A stretch of 64,000 nt of DNA. It comes from Psococerastis gibbosa. Its lineage: Eukaryota; Arthropoda; Insecta; Psocodea; Psocidae. Where the stretch lies: NCBI GenBank assembly GCA_963971405.1, contig OZ020490.1, positions 5,256,874-5,320,873 on the forward strand. Reading direction: 5' to 3'. The position numbers and the translations under genes are program-made. The notes beneath the pieces were generated by a model. That model was not told the DNA's origin, did no database searches, and saw only the letters and a program-made list of their open reading frames with translations. This document shows positions 10,376 to 22,836 of the stretch, one piece after another (positions within the stretch are counted from its first letter, which is position 1; every line of letters starts with the position of its first letter).

Positions 10376-10559
10376 CAGCTTAATAGTTTGTATGTCTAAT
10401 TGCATTTTTTATTTATTTATATTTAGTTTTAGGGCAGGGAAAATTGACATAGGTCCACTAGTGGGGCCTTACAGTTATTGTGTTTAAATTGTTTTTTTTT
10501 CTATATTCAATGCACATTCATCATTATAATAAATACCAGCAATGCTAATAATAATAATA

Positions 10560-10665
10560 ATAATAATAAACGTCTTATATTTACGGGGCGAGACTTAAGA
10601 CTAGAAAGTCTTTTTCTGCCTAACCCACATCCAAAAACAATACAATTTACAAAACACATACGCTT
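10560..10665 (-). repeat. LINE 3' end matching 51.8 kb
   Basis: cggggcgagacttaagacta and gtctttttctgcctaaccca are the reverse of the 51.77-51.85 kb text. Next to an (AAT)n run at 10536-10569. Confidence 0.6.
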
Positions 10666-10967
10666 AACGTAAACAATCTTATTCTAACAATGCATAAAAA
10701 GAACTTATTCTAAAGTGACGTGACGTAAAAAAAACCCCCTGGCATTTCCTGTGTTTTAATCAATAACCTAGTTTTTGACATTGTAACTTAATTAAATGAA
10801 GCTAAATAAGGAACATCATAGAACTGTAATTTCTTGATCTCTGTATCATGCAAATATAACGCCTTTTTTGTTACAGTGCATGCAGTATGCGTTTAAGTTA
10901 CGAATTTTAGATAAATATTATGAAAAATGCAAGGGTGATTTTTTTTTAAATTAGCACAAGAATAAAG

Positions 10968-11335
10968 AACTGGTACGACTGAACCCGTACATGCTTCATA
11001 TTTAACAATTACTTTAGGCACCGCAAAAGATAATAATTATATGATTAAACCCATGGTAAATAATTGTCCACGGGTTTAATTTCGGTTATTTTGACTTTCC
11101 AGCCCCAAAGTTGAAACAACAAAAAATAAAAATAAAATAAATTAATATTAATTTATTAGTTAACAGTAGTTTAATAAAGTCCAATGGGTTAATGTAAATT
11201 GAAAGGCTCAAGATTCGCCTTTATGGAAAATAAAGACAATTTTCTTTCTTTCTTTCTTAATAAAATGCAAATCTGCAAATGAAAATTTCGACCATCGCAA
11301 AGCTTTCCTTATACTATCGTAAAAATAGGAAAGCC
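10968..11335 (+). repeat. eroded or internally deleted family D copy
   Basis: Left text aagaactggtacgactgaac and right text aaaatttcgaccatcgcaaa with tttcctta match family D ends. The middle is mostly missing. Confidence 0.5.
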
Positions 11336-11775
11336 ATAATATACATACATATGTATAAATAGTAAATTAATAAAGTCTATATTTTAGACGTTCTTAACTT
11401 ATATATTGCAAGGTCGCGACATGCATTAAAAGAGTCATGTACCACCCCCTCGACCGTAAACCAGGGTTAAATGCACGCGCGTGCCATAAGCACTTCCTGT
11501 ACACACATTTACATAACTAAAATATATAGAACAGTAAATTGACATTGTATTTGTTGTTAACAATTGTCAAACACGTAAAAAGTTGTAGGCCTACATGTTT
11601 ACTTAAAACGATGGATAATTGACCTTTTGGTTTTATTGCCGGAAGAAAACGGTTCAATTTGGTCATGAGGGGCACTTTCAAGGTACCTTAACACGATCAC
11701 GGAAAGAACTGTTATTGCAGCAATTAGTATATGATTGCTATTGCAGTCGCGATAGGGCCCTGTCATTGGGTTTTC

Positions 11776-11885
11776 ATCTTTCCCCTTAGTGCCGCGTGCG
11801 CAGCGTGGGGGGGGGGGGGTCGCCCGAACCCATTTGCTGAACTCGCTCCGGTTGCCCGGTTGGACGCTGACGCCTTGCAGTGGGT
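11776..11885 (-). repeat. LINE fragment matching 47.1 kb
   Basis: gtgccgcgtgcgcagcgtgg, a G run, then cgaacccatttgctgaactc. Same order as at 47.09-47.17 kb. Confidence 0.5.
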
Positions 11886-12214
11886 CTCTTGTCAGTACAA
11901 AATGGTCGAAAATTCGAAAAATATCACGATAAATCGCTGCATGTTTAACTGGTGTGATCATTTAATATTTTATGTTAATTTTTTTATATATTTTTAATGT
12001 TAAGAGGAAGGTGATCGTTGATATCGCCCACCACTATTACTATCAGTCCACCCCAAAATCATGACCAATGATATAATATATAGTATATCTCTGAAGAGAA
12101 ATCGCATAGGGGGGGGGGGGGTTCTCAAATTTGCTCTTTATGTGCCGTGCCGTGATTTAGGTTCTTCGGAGGAGGGGTGGCAGGAGTTACCGGCAGTAAG
12201 CTATCCTTTAGCTG

Positions 12215-13065
12215 AAAAAAAAGAACCGGTCCGAGTTTACTCGAACATGCTTTCCAATTTATCGAAATTAGTAGACAGAGAAAATGAGTAATTCCATGGT
12301 AAATAATTTTCCTATAGTTAAATTTCCGATATCTCGGGGGGGGGGGTTGTCCATCTAACATCACTGAAGGTGAGGTAAATTATAGATAGGTCAGACCAAC
12401 ACATTACCACACAGCAATAATGGCAGAGCACGCAATGCACTTGAGCGTGAATTTTCTATCTTTTTTTTTTTAAAAAAAAAAACCTTTTTTGCCCAAAAAC
12501 CAAATAGTTTTTTGGGAAAGTTCTTCCTACTCACTTTGACACCTAAAACATGCCTGAAGGTAGAAATCATCGATAGAAAGATTTCGCAGAAAAATTAGTT
12601 TTTAGTCATTTTTCATAAAAATTTAGTTATTTTTATTTTTTTATCCCCAGAAGCAAACTATCAAGGGGCAAGCGACCCCACGCATTTTGTTAACATTAAT
12701 AACGACTACAATATATGTGAATTTAAGAGAAATCGTTGGAGCCGTTTTGGAGAAATAATTTTTTTTTTAGAGTTTTTTGAGAATAAAACCCCCCCAAATT
12801 GAGTTAGTCCAAAAAAAAAAAAATGGTCCCGAGGTATGATTTTTGTGAGCATACATGCCATCATAATCGACCGAGTAATTGGCCCGGAAATCGATGAACA
12901 GACAGACAGAGCGACAGAGCGACAGACAGACAGACAGACATTTCGTAAAAACCACTTTTTTGGGTTCCTGATACCTCAAAACGTGTAATTCCGTTGAAAT
13001 CTCGGAGTCGAAAATTTCGACCATCACAAAGCTTTCCTAATACTACGTATAAATTGGAAAGCAAT
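12215..13065 (+). repeat. repeat family D, ~840-bp copy
   Basis: Starts aaagaaccggtccgag, has tgctttccaatttat near the start and ataaattggaaagca at the end (15-bp inverted repeat), a G run before ttgtccatct, and (GACA)n near 12900-12938. Two other long copies (19.5-20.4 kb inverted, 29.0-29.9 kb) are collinear. Non-coding. Class unknown; possibly a non-autonomous DNA transposon. Confidence 0.75.
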
Positions 13066-13424
13066 AATGCAACTAGTGCCCAGCCACCGGCAAATACTTT
13101 AGGGACTGTTAAAAACATTTATTCGAACGAAACCACAATACAAAGAACCGGAAACCCGAAAGCCAAGCACCGGTGATATTGGTCACTCCCTGTAACAGGT
13201 CACCTGTTAAAGAACGGTAGTTCCATATAATTCAAGGTAAACTTCAAGCAGCTAGATATCATACCAGTATCGATCTGTTAACAGTGGGTGGTACCTACCG
13301 GAGAGTACCAATGCGTACGGAAGTGTCCCATCGTTTGATACTAATTCAAAGTCCGTCCGTCCGTCTGTCTGTCTGTCCTTGGATAGCTGAGGCATAATTT
13401 AAGTTACACATAGAATTTTATTAT

Positions 13425-14225
13425 TCTTCTAAGAAAACCAGATCTCCTTTTGGTAACCCCAAAGTTAAATACTTTTCATTTTTTATTTCATTAACTCAGC
13501 AAGTTATTAAATATTTGGCTCATGTAAGTTGAGAAGACTCCTTGTTTCACATATTCGGGTATTTTTACTTTTTGATTTTGTATTTTTTCCAAAAATCCCA
13601 GATTTTTGTCCCCACTGGTTTTTATGAAAGAACTAAGGTACCAAAAATTTAATATTTCCTATTATACGATGCATGATTCTAAATGAGCCAAATCTTTAAT
13701 AACTTGCTTTGTTAAGAGTGTACGGTATACATCCCGTAAGAAACTCGCAGCCCGCCTAAATGTAATACTTTCCATTTTATATACTTTTACACTTACCTAT
13801 GTATATACTTTTTGTTATTAAAGATTTGGCTCATTTAAGTTGTAGAAGACTACTTCATTCCGACGTATCATGTAATAAAGTATTTTTAATTTTCGAAATA
13901 ATATAATTATTGTAGTTTTTTCGTAAACCTGATTATTATATTTTTAAAACAATAACTTTTCATAATAAAAAAAACTATAATTTCGAAAATTAAAAATACC
14001 TTATTATATGATGCATGAGGTAGTCTTCAACAACTTAAATGAACCAAATATTTAATAACATGCTTAGTTAATTAAATAAAAAATAAAATGTGCTAAATCT
14101 CCTTCGGGATGTAGGCCTACACTCATAATGAAGTAAGAAATAAAAAATAATAATAAGTAATAATAATAATAAATAAAAAGGCAATAAAAACAACAAATTT
14201 TGGGGTGCTAATTTTCTACGTAGCA
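13425..14225. mobile_element. cluster of degenerate TTAAGAGAACATG-type MITEs
   Basis: Repeated core text: gcaagttattaaa, ttggctcatgtaagttg, and cctattatacgatgcatg with its mirror images. A right end, ttttggggtgctaattttct, closes it at 14200-14220. At least two overlapping or nested copies seem to be present. Borders are uncertain. Confidence 0.6.
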
Positions 14226-14748
14226 AAGTCCTGCGCCAAGCGACAGTGGATAAATTGTAGGTACAAGTTGGTAGATAGATGGCAAGTTTGTCATCTGATG
14301 TCATGCATTATGGCATAAAAAATCGTGAAAACTCAAAATATTGATTTTGGTGGTTAACTCGGTTTTTATTTCCACGCTTCATATATCAAAATGCTCAGGA
14401 AACTGTCGTAGGTTTGTCCTGATATTATGGACAGCTGTACGATGAATATTTCTTGAGATGTTTTAGGTTTACACTTATAAGTCTTCTCCCCCTCCGATTG
14501 TCTATGTCTCCGGCGGGGCAAGGCAACGTCCTGCGAAACGAGGCTAACACCGGGTTTATTATCAATTAAGGATTTTTTCAAGCATGGCGCCGCTGTTAAC
14601 GCAATAGTAATACTCGTATTATACTGTAATTTCAACCATTTATTGTACCGCTGACCGATATAATGCATCAGGAACCGTAATAAGCATTCGGGTCAATGAC
14701 CTTATTCCAAGGTAGGTTCATTGAACTTTTACGACACAACGCGGGGAC

Positions 14749-14981
14749 AGGGGCGGATTTTGCCTTTTGTGCGCGGATATAGGCAGTGCCCTTGTCGCGA
14801 ACAATAATAATTATTGTATTGTATTTTTCATTTAAAAACATGGAGTACCAACTGTACAGAAATGCGCGCCTAAATTTGAAAAAAAAATATTTCTTAAATA
14901 TCCACCAAAAGAAATCTTTAATGTACGCGCGCGCGGATATAGGCATTTGCCTCAGTAGCCTACTGGTAAATCCACCACTGT
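14749..14981. mobile_element. probable hAT-like MITE, ~233 bp
   Basis: Left end CAGGGGCGGATTTTGCC and right end GGTAAATCCACCACTG. The internal gcgcggatataggca occurs once near each end but in direct orientation. No clear target duplication. Confidence 0.5.
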
Positions 14982-15059
14982 CGGGAGAGGGTGAAAACTT
15001 ACAGCTGTAAAAAAATAACAGGAAATATCAATAGTAGAGTTATAAAGAGGTTAGAGGTT

Positions 15060-15290
15060 ATTTATTAAGGACTTTTTATGGACCCAGGCTACCCATAGGT
15101 CCCTTGTTCAATACCAACGACCCCATGGATTTCGGACATTATTTGTATAGTTTCCGTATGAATTTTTGGCCATTGACCAAATTGGTATACGTTCTCGATG
15201 TCAACCTACACCGGCTACAGGTGATAGTGGGCAAGCTGAGACAAGCTTCCATTTGACGCAGGCGAAAGCATGACTTAACCAAGTATATAC
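15060..15290 (+). repeat. dispersed repeat H
   Basis: aggactttttatggacccag to gcaggcgaaagcatgac. Same order at 45775-45995. A mirrored piece is at 58860-58985. Confidence 0.72.
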
Positions 15291-15467
15291 ACCTATACGA
15301 GTCTATTCTTGGGGGTTAAAAAAACGAAAAAAGGGGATGTTTTCTCTACAGTGGGCCTACTATGGTGATTAACTTATTCTTGGCGTTAAAAATGTAGACA
15401 AATCGATTTGGAATGGCAATTTCCACTATAAAATTATCTTGTTTACAATTTTAATCCCAGGTTAAGA

Positions 15468-15830
15468 TTAAGAGAACATGCTACGTAGAAAATTAGCACC
15501 CCAAAATTGGTTGTTTTTATTGATATTTTATATATTTTAACTAATTAAAAAAGTAAGTTATTAAAGATTTAGCTCATGTAAGTTGTAGAGGACTACTTCA
15601 TGCATCATATAATAGAAAACATAAAGTTTTTGGCACCTTAGGCTCCTTCATAAAAACCTGAGGCGGCTAAAATTTCGCGTTATCTCGGAATTTTTGGTAA
15701 AACTACAACACTGAAAAGCAAAACCTCCGGATTATATGCATGCATAGTCTTCTACAACTTAACTTAAATGTCAAATTTATAATAACTTGCTGCGTTAATG
15801 AAATAAAATAATTAAAGGCCCGCTGGAACT
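15468..15830. mobile_element. partial copy of the TTAAGAGAACATG MITE
   Basis: The left end TTAAGAGAACATGCTACGTA is intact at 15468. The centre has atgcatcatataat and its mirror. The right end is lost after ttgctgcgttaatg near 15800. Confidence 0.7.
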
Positions 15831-16114
15831 CCCAAAAACCAACATTCATTCTTTTCCTGCCACTGTCCCTGCCCCCTGTATTGGGCTACAAGAAAGCCTA
15901 AATCTAAAAAAATCTTTAAATACATAACTCCTTTACACCTAATTCCTTTGACCCCATCATTCTTTAGCAATAAAATATAATCATGTCTAATTAATTTTAT
16001 GTATTAATATACATTATAATTAAAAAATTCATTAAGGCCTCGCGGTCGGTGGGTCATCAAAAAATTAATAAACGAAGTCCTTGCATATAAATTATTACGC
16101 TGAATAATATACAG

Positions 16115-16435
16115 CAGGGGTTCCTAACCTGTGGTCCATGGACCACCGGTGGTCCACAGACATATATCAGGTGGTCCACGGGCCAAAGTTAGAAATAAGA
16201 AACAGCTGAGTTATTGGAAATTTGAAATAAAATACAGTAAGTCTTGGTACTGAGCTACAAAATCCACCTGATACCAGTTCTAATCATTTAATCAAATATT
16301 AGCACATTATTATACGCACAAGCTACTTGATCTTGGTCCTAGAATTTAACGATTTTCCTATCACAGCCATGGGGGTCCACGGAAAATCATAAAATTATCT
16401 AGTGGTCCACGGACAAAAAAGTTTGGGAACCCCTG
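16115..16435. mobile_element. intact hAT-type MITE, 321 bp
   Basis: Ends CAGGGGTTCCTAACCTG and TTTGGGAACCCCTG form inverted repeats. A perfect 8-bp duplication, atatacag, flanks it (16107-16114 and 16436-16443). The ggtccac motif recurs several times near both ends, a sub-terminal repeat layout typical of hAT elements. No coding capacity. Confidence 0.92.
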
Positions 16436-16444
16436 ATATACAGT

Positions 16445-17234
16445 ATATAAATTAATTGTATATAATTTATAATTTACCTTGTTATTAAAAATTCATTGCA
16501 GCCTCTCGTTCGGTGGATAGCCTGTACGTTATGAAGTAATAAAGTCCGTAGATATAAATGATTATGAATAAGAAAATATGTTTAGGCTAAATGCAATGCT
16601 TATCCTCGATTCTTTCAGTCACAATGCAAATTTTGGGTGCAAGCCTAACGTAAAAACACGTAAGATTAGGTTATTTTACGTAAAATTTCGTGATTAAATT
16701 ACTCTTTGATCCACCTAAGTCCGCGGCCCGAGACATACTGAAGTCTGAGTCAGTGAAGGACAAGTCAAGATGCCAGAAGGTACTATGCAGTCCAAGTCGG
16801 TACTTGGGCGGGGTGGTGACCGGGCGACTGCATATTCCGCTTAGACCTAACCCAAGTTTAGACCTCCACAATCGAGTTCTACATAGGAGAGATGAGACAT
16901 TATTGCTCCCGGCTGGAACACTGGGTGCACGCACGAAAAAATGTTATGCTCATTGTCCGTTACGCCGCATCTTAGTGTGGTTTTCATTGCTTATTACAAC
17001 AATATATTTATTTATTTGCCTATTTTTTGTTATGACGTTTTCACGTCAAATTATCGTTCGTAAACCGAGTTTACAGACAACCAATTTTTGAATTGTAACT
17101 TCTTATGGCGGGCTCTTGAAAGCTGGTTTGATATCATTTCGTGTGACGCAAAAACTGAGTTACATAACATATTTAAGGAATTACAAGTACTGTTGCGGCC
17201 CTTGTCAGGGGGCCCAACAAGCTCCAAATACATA
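16445..17234. other. unexplained region with a 133-codon frame
   Basis: A plus frame at 16690-17091 has no recognisable motif; its last third is hydrophobic. tctacataggagagatgaga resembles the GACATTCG MITE. No support for a gene. Confidence 0.3.
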
Positions 17235-17470
17235 TGAGGAGCTTGGTTACAAACGTTTTTTCACAAAATGGGGTTTTGATCCGACTTTGCAGAAAATTTT
17301 AATGTCCATCTGCACGTTGTAAAATAAAGTGACAAAAGCAGCCAGATTGCGCACAGAAGCTCTGAGAAGTCTAAGGTTAGCTATAAACTTAATGCAATTT
17401 TAAACAGAAAATCCGCTCTCCTGAAAAATTCTACAACTTGGAGTTGGCCATGTTTGTAAACAACCTTCTC
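17235..17470 (-). repeat. dispersed repeat I (inverted copy)
   Basis: ggagcttggttacaaacg to gttggccatgtttgtaaaca. The plus-oriented copy is at 35175-35420 inside BRAT1 intron 4. Contains caaaatggggttttgatcc and aattttaatgtccatctgc. Confidence 0.75.
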
Positions 17471-17899
17471 ATATTATTAGTTGGGTCCTTTTACCTTTAA
17501 TCTGCAATCCATCCCGGCCGTTTATTGGGGAACCTATATGGTACCTTTCCCCCGATGCGCGAGTCAACCCATCACCTCGTGCTGAATCTCAGCCAATCAG
17601 GAGCTACCTGATTAGGGCCATTTCCAACCGTAAAGCCGAGGTTAAAATAGATGTAATGTTACATATAAAGCTATTAATAATGTTTCACTTCCACGAAGTC
17701 ACTGAAGAAACTCTCTCATGGATAGATGTAATCTACACTATAATAAAACGCTCTTTCTCGGCCCGTATACCTAACTTTCCGTTAGAACATCCTGCAAGTA
17801 CGAAACACTAGGCATAAACCCCGCGAGTCCATGAAGTGAATAGATGCAGAAGCCAAGTTGATGGTTAAGAAACGAAAACCATTGCATACTTGTGATGAG

Positions 17900-18110
17900 G
17901 AACGAAAAGCCTTCTGCTTGTAACCATCCAAGGGAGATAGAAGGACTAAGGGCACCCGACAAAAGATGAAGAACATCCTGGTTGAAAAACATGAGACTGT
18001 GGTTTGGCAAGAACATGGCTTCCCTTTACCAAACAGCAGTCTCCAAGGTCTAAATCGCCATGATGATATCGATAGAAGAGACATTAAAAGCAGAAGATAA
18101 ATGGCCACGT
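17900..18110 (+). pseudogene. LINE C-terminal fragment (VKKRKL family)
   Basis: aagaacatcctggttgaaaa, cagcagtctccaaggtc and cgccatgatgatatc are the reverse of the 28.1 and 41.1 kb copies. Frames are broken. Confidence 0.6.
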
Positions 18111-18589
18111 TATCGTAATAACAACTGTGTGTGTAGGCAACAGAGGAATATGCAATGCATTGGACGCAGCTGCTCTTAAACACAGGGCACACTCCTGAGG
18201 AAGATGTGTCCTTCAGCAGCCATATTCCATGCGTGTTTAACTTACGGCCACGACACTTTCCCCTTTGTTGTTATATGGTGCTGAATCGGTACCTATATGC
18301 TACTTATTATAGGCTACCGTTTCCATTCTTGGATAAACAACAACTTTACCCCGTAAGCCTCAACATAAGTCTGTGGTACCATGTTAGTACAGCGTTTAAA
18401 TGCGATAGCGTAGGTACGTACTATTGCGTTATAAGTCAACGACTCGTGATCCACAAGCTGATAGAGGACTGTGGGCTATGAATTGGAAGATCGAGGGTTC
18501 GAATCCCGACATTTAATGGCTGTCCTCAACATAGTCTATATTAGCAGAGCTTCTGAGTAATGCCTTATGGTCTCAGAAGCGAAAAAGTG

Positions 18590-18875
18590 ATTTGTACATC
18601 CTCGTGGTGAAGATGAAAGCGCGCAACGGCGCCTGAAGAGATAGGGGGCCGCGTTTGAGCCGGGATAAGCGAAAAACACTGTGCAGGGCATTATTTTTTT
18701 CAGGGGTTGGGAAACTGTCCCCGAAGGCGGAGGAACTCAATGAAGAGGCAATGGTATAGGCAGAAGATAACGGGGAACCACTGCCTTTATTACAATTCCC
18801 TAGTATAGTCATCTGGCTACAATTGCCATGATGGCCACCAATCTTCAATAGAAGAGGCATTAGAAGAAGAATAAG
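18590..18875 (+). pseudogene. LINE 3' end fragment with GAAGAA tail
   Basis: gtttgagccgggataagcg with gaggaactcaatgaagaggc and gaagaggcattagaagaaga. The part at 18595-18690 is mirrored at 50255-50385. Confidence 0.5.
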
Positions 18876-18889
18876 GATAAAATGAGTTA

Positions 18890-18990
18890 AAAGAACCGGT
18901 ACAAGTGAACCCGTACATGCTTTCCCATTTATTAATTAGTATTGGTACTGCACTAGTTCCATGGTAAATTATTTTCCCAGGGTTAAATGT
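18890..18990 (+). repeat. family D left-end fragment
   Basis: aaaagaaccggtacaagtga and catgctttcccatttatt, then unrelated sequence. Confidence 0.55.
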
Positions 18991-19550
18991 TGGCTGTCTA
19001 TAGATTGTCTATAGATTGACAATTATGTAGGCAAGAATGCGGAGACCAATAATAAAATACAACCTCAGGGCCCCCACACAAAAATCGTTGAAAAGGGCCC
19101 CCACAATAGACCCAAGCAAAAGAAAAAAACACGACTAAAACTTTGGAAATTGGCAGGGAAAAGTGGCACTAATTTTATGTTTTTGTGCTGTTCTGTTGGC
19201 AAAAAAACTTCCAAGGAAAGCTGGGCAGATAGTCAACTAACCAATACTGTTAGGATGCCTACTACGGTTTTCCTTTTTTTATTTTTATGAAAAATTATAT
19301 GTAGAGGGTCCCCCATTGAGTGGGCTTCAGGGCCCCCAAAATAAAACACAATATTAATGGTTTGGTATGCAATGCATTGGGTGCACGGATTATCCATAAA
19401 ATCTTCAACTGGGATGTGAACCGATGGGTCGGAGTGCAAGGGAGCCTCTTCAATATTTGTCGGGCGTCCCCCCGCCCGGGGGGGGGGGGGAAGATATCAA
19501 TTAGGTGCAAATTTAAACAATATTGTAACGATTTCTTTGTTAGTCACCTT

Positions 19551-20410
19551 TTTTGCTTTCCAATGTATACGTAGGATAAGGAAAGCTTTGTGACGGTCGA
19601 AATTTTCGATTCCAAGATTTCAAATAATTTACACGTTTTAAGGTCCCTGGAACCCAAAAAAGTAGTTTTTACGAAATGTCTGTCTGTCTGTCTGTTCGTC
19701 GATTTCCAGGCAAACTAGTCGGTCGATTTTGATGAAATTCGGCATGTAGGTTCAAAAAAATCATACCTCGGGACCATTTTTTTTATTTTGGGCTAACTCA
19801 ATTTGGGGGGTTTTTATTTTCAAAAAAAATCAAAAAAACGTCTACTAAAAAAATTATTTCCCAAAAACGGCTCCAACGATTTCTTTTAAATTCACATATA
19901 TTGTAGTTGTTGCTAATGTTGATAAAATGCGGGGGGTCGCTTGCCCCTTGATAGTTTGCTTCTGGGGGTAAAAAAATAAAAATGACTAAATTTTAAAGAA
20001 AAATGACTAAAATTTTTTTTCCTGTGACACCTTTCCATCAATGATTTCGACCTTCAGGTATGTTTTAGGTGTTAAATTAAGTAACGAAACCGGACAGGTT
20101 GCTTTCCCAAAAAAGTATTTTGTTTTGTACAAAAAAAAGTTTTTTTTTTTAAAAAATGATAGAAAATTCATGCTCAAATGCATTGCGTGCCCTGCCACTA
20201 TAGGTGTGTGGTAATGTGTCTGACCTATCTAGAATTTACCTCACCTCCAGTGTCCAGTGACGTCAGGTGGACACCCCCCCCCCCCCCCCCGAGATATCGG
20301 AAATTTAACCATAGGAAAATTATTTACCATGAAATTACTAATTTTCTCTATCTACTAATTTTGATAAATTGGAAAGCATGTTCGAGTAGACTCGGACCGG
20401 TTCTTTTATT
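19551..20410 (-). repeat. repeat family D, inverted copy
   Basis: Runs from gctttccaatgtata to ctcggaccggttctttt. Contains (GTCT)n at 19677-19695 and a C run at 20274-20290. Collinear with the 12.2 kb copy after reversal. Confidence 0.75.
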
Positions 20411-20459
20411 TGCAGGGATGGGGAATAAGACCTCAAAATGACGCCCCTGTTTGGTGGGT

Positions 20460-21390
20460 TCAAATCCCGACTTAATCACATAGGTAGCGTAAACAGTAAT
20501 GAGTTGTGTAATATACTATACTATATGCCCCTCTTTCTCAGTACCTGAGTTACAGATTATTAAACCAACTTTACATTTAAATAATAATTATTAACAAATT
20601 AGGATTTTTTTTATAGTGACGGTGAGAGTGGCCCAATTTTTAAACGCATTCCATTTCTTACCTCATTACATTCGCAGGATTCACTTAACAATATAACAAA
20701 TGAGGCTACAAATCTTGTACCTAACCAAATGTACCATAATATATGTCTTTATACTGTCGTTAAGATTGTATTAGACAATGACCTTCTAAAGTCACGAATA
20801 TTGTCTTTATACAAGGTTACGAGTTACAGATTAACCGCACGTTCTTTGGTATTCATCTCAATGAGTTCTAGGTAGTCCGTTGTCATTACTGATAATACTG
20901 CAATTTTGTTTTTAAAAAAAGTACATTGCTTCTTGTCTTTTATCTCTCTCGGTAGTAATATCGAGAATTAGAGTAACTATACTACAATGGAAACATGCTA
21001 AAATAGAAACATCTCTTTCGCCTCTGGCCGATCAGGTGTAGGGAGATTCCTTGCTTTTCCTCTACGCTACCTACGCTATGTATATAATTAAAAATTAAAA
21101 AAACTTCATTATTTTCCCGACCACACCATCAACACTCTAAACACTCTTGTGTTTCAAATTTCGAACCACAATGCCGACTATGAACTTCTACTTATTAAAT
21201 TATTTTCACTTTGACTGGACGCCATCTTAAAATGGTTGATTTGTCGTAAAAAGTGTTGATAACCATTATCGTAGATAATAATAGGGGCTTTGAGCCAAAT
21301 TTTATTTCATTCCTCTGCGACCAATATTAACAATCGGCCGCCATCTTGTAACTAAATAGTGGATCTAGCTGGTTAACGAACTCGATCAAG
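20460..21390. other. no recognisable feature
   Basis: AT-rich, stop-dense in all frames, no repeat seen elsewhere in the window, no convincing splice-bounded frame. Confidence 0.5.
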
Positions 21391-21534
21391 ACATTTGTAT
21401 GATCAATTTTTGTGCCAAGTTTCATCAAAATCAGATATCTACGGAAGTTAGAGTGTTTCTTAAAATCGATATACATATGTACATACGATACGTACACCTA
21501 CATGCTTATACATACATATACATATATATGTATA

Positions 21535-21752
21535 TCAGGACATGTAGAGTTGTGGTACGGACTATGACTTTCACCCGAAAGGTTGTTGGTTCGAGTCCTA
21601 CACTTCCTACGTTTTCTGACCATGCTTCGGAGGGCATGTAAAGCAGGTGGTCCCGGGCCTTTCTAGTTGAGTGTAAGAGAGGGCTTAATAGCCCTAACTC
21701 CGCTAGGTCGGCTAAGTGTAATAGAACAAAAAAAGTGAATATTTATTTATTT
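21535..21752 (+). repeat. SINE-B copy
   Basis: Head with ggttgttggttcgagtccta, then agggcatgtaaagcaggtgg and tagttgagtgtaagagaggg. Preceded by a (TACA)n stretch at 21468-21530. Confidence 0.8.
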
Positions 21753-22836
21753 ATACCTATATATCGTACATAATATTTTGAAAGATGGGTGGTTTAAGGC
21801 TCAGGGGGTCATGAAATGAAAAATTGTGAAGAAATTTTCCGGAAATCGATCATTGGTTGCCATCTCAATAGGTAGATGAATCTCCCTAAAATTATGGCTG
21901 CAACCTTGACCACCAGTATTGGGTGAATCACTCGGGCTTTCTATTGTGATCAAGGTACCACCTAACACTTAAAATCTTTTTTCCGGCTGCATTAATAAAG
22001 GTGACTCACAAAGTTCTTGGAACGGTCCATCACTTTTCCTCAGACGTAATTTAAACATACATAGTTTTTTCCTGGGTCGAAAAATAGGCTTTGGCTTATT
22101 GTAACCAGGTTCACCTCGTTTTTGTAACCTGTTCCATACTGTATCCCTCTGGTTACACTTTTCCTTAACTCAGGTAGCTGAGTCAGCCCCTATCACATCA
22201 GTTTTTGCGTCGCTTTAGTCAGGGTATCATTCTTCCCCGACGCGTAGCCTCACAACAACCGCCTCACAAACATGCCAAATCCTATATCAAACCTGCCAAG
22301 TTTAGGCTACCCTTCGGGGCTAAAGCTCGCCTAATATTAAGACTCTTTTCATTCTAAAAAAAATTGTCTAGTCTAACATGGTCACTGAAACCGTTAGACT
22401 CCGCTAGGTTGGCTTTGAAATAGAACGAAAAGTAATTTATATATTTTTTACTCTATTCTCCATGTGAATGCATCAAACATGTTCCATTAAATAACCACAG
22501 AATCGGTAAAATGTTTTTTTTTCCTCAATGGTGAGCGAAGTATGTTGAAAAAATAAAATTGCATAAATAAAGTTATTAGTTTTATTATTCGTTCGTAAAT
22601 CATATTGTAAGAAAGAAGAAATAAAATAATGTTTAACCCTTTAAGATAACGCGCAGGACCGGAAATGTAACGTAACATAGACCACCAGCATCAGCCACTG
22701 CTATTACATCAGTAGCGGGAAATTCAAATCCCGATACCCTTTCTTCGATGTAGCCTGTATAGCCACTGTACATATACGACATACTGTATATATACTAGTG
22801 GTACTGCAGTACCCATGACCGTAGCTAGAGGGGGTT

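Noticed and set aside
16690-17091. 133-codon frame as a possible small membrane protein
   Set aside because: No motif, no splice or start support, and a fragment of a MITE-like sequence inside it.
18435-18515. Possible tRNA gene near gagggttcgaatcccgac
   Set aside because: A B box is present but no cloverleaf could be drawn upstream; probably a SINE relic.
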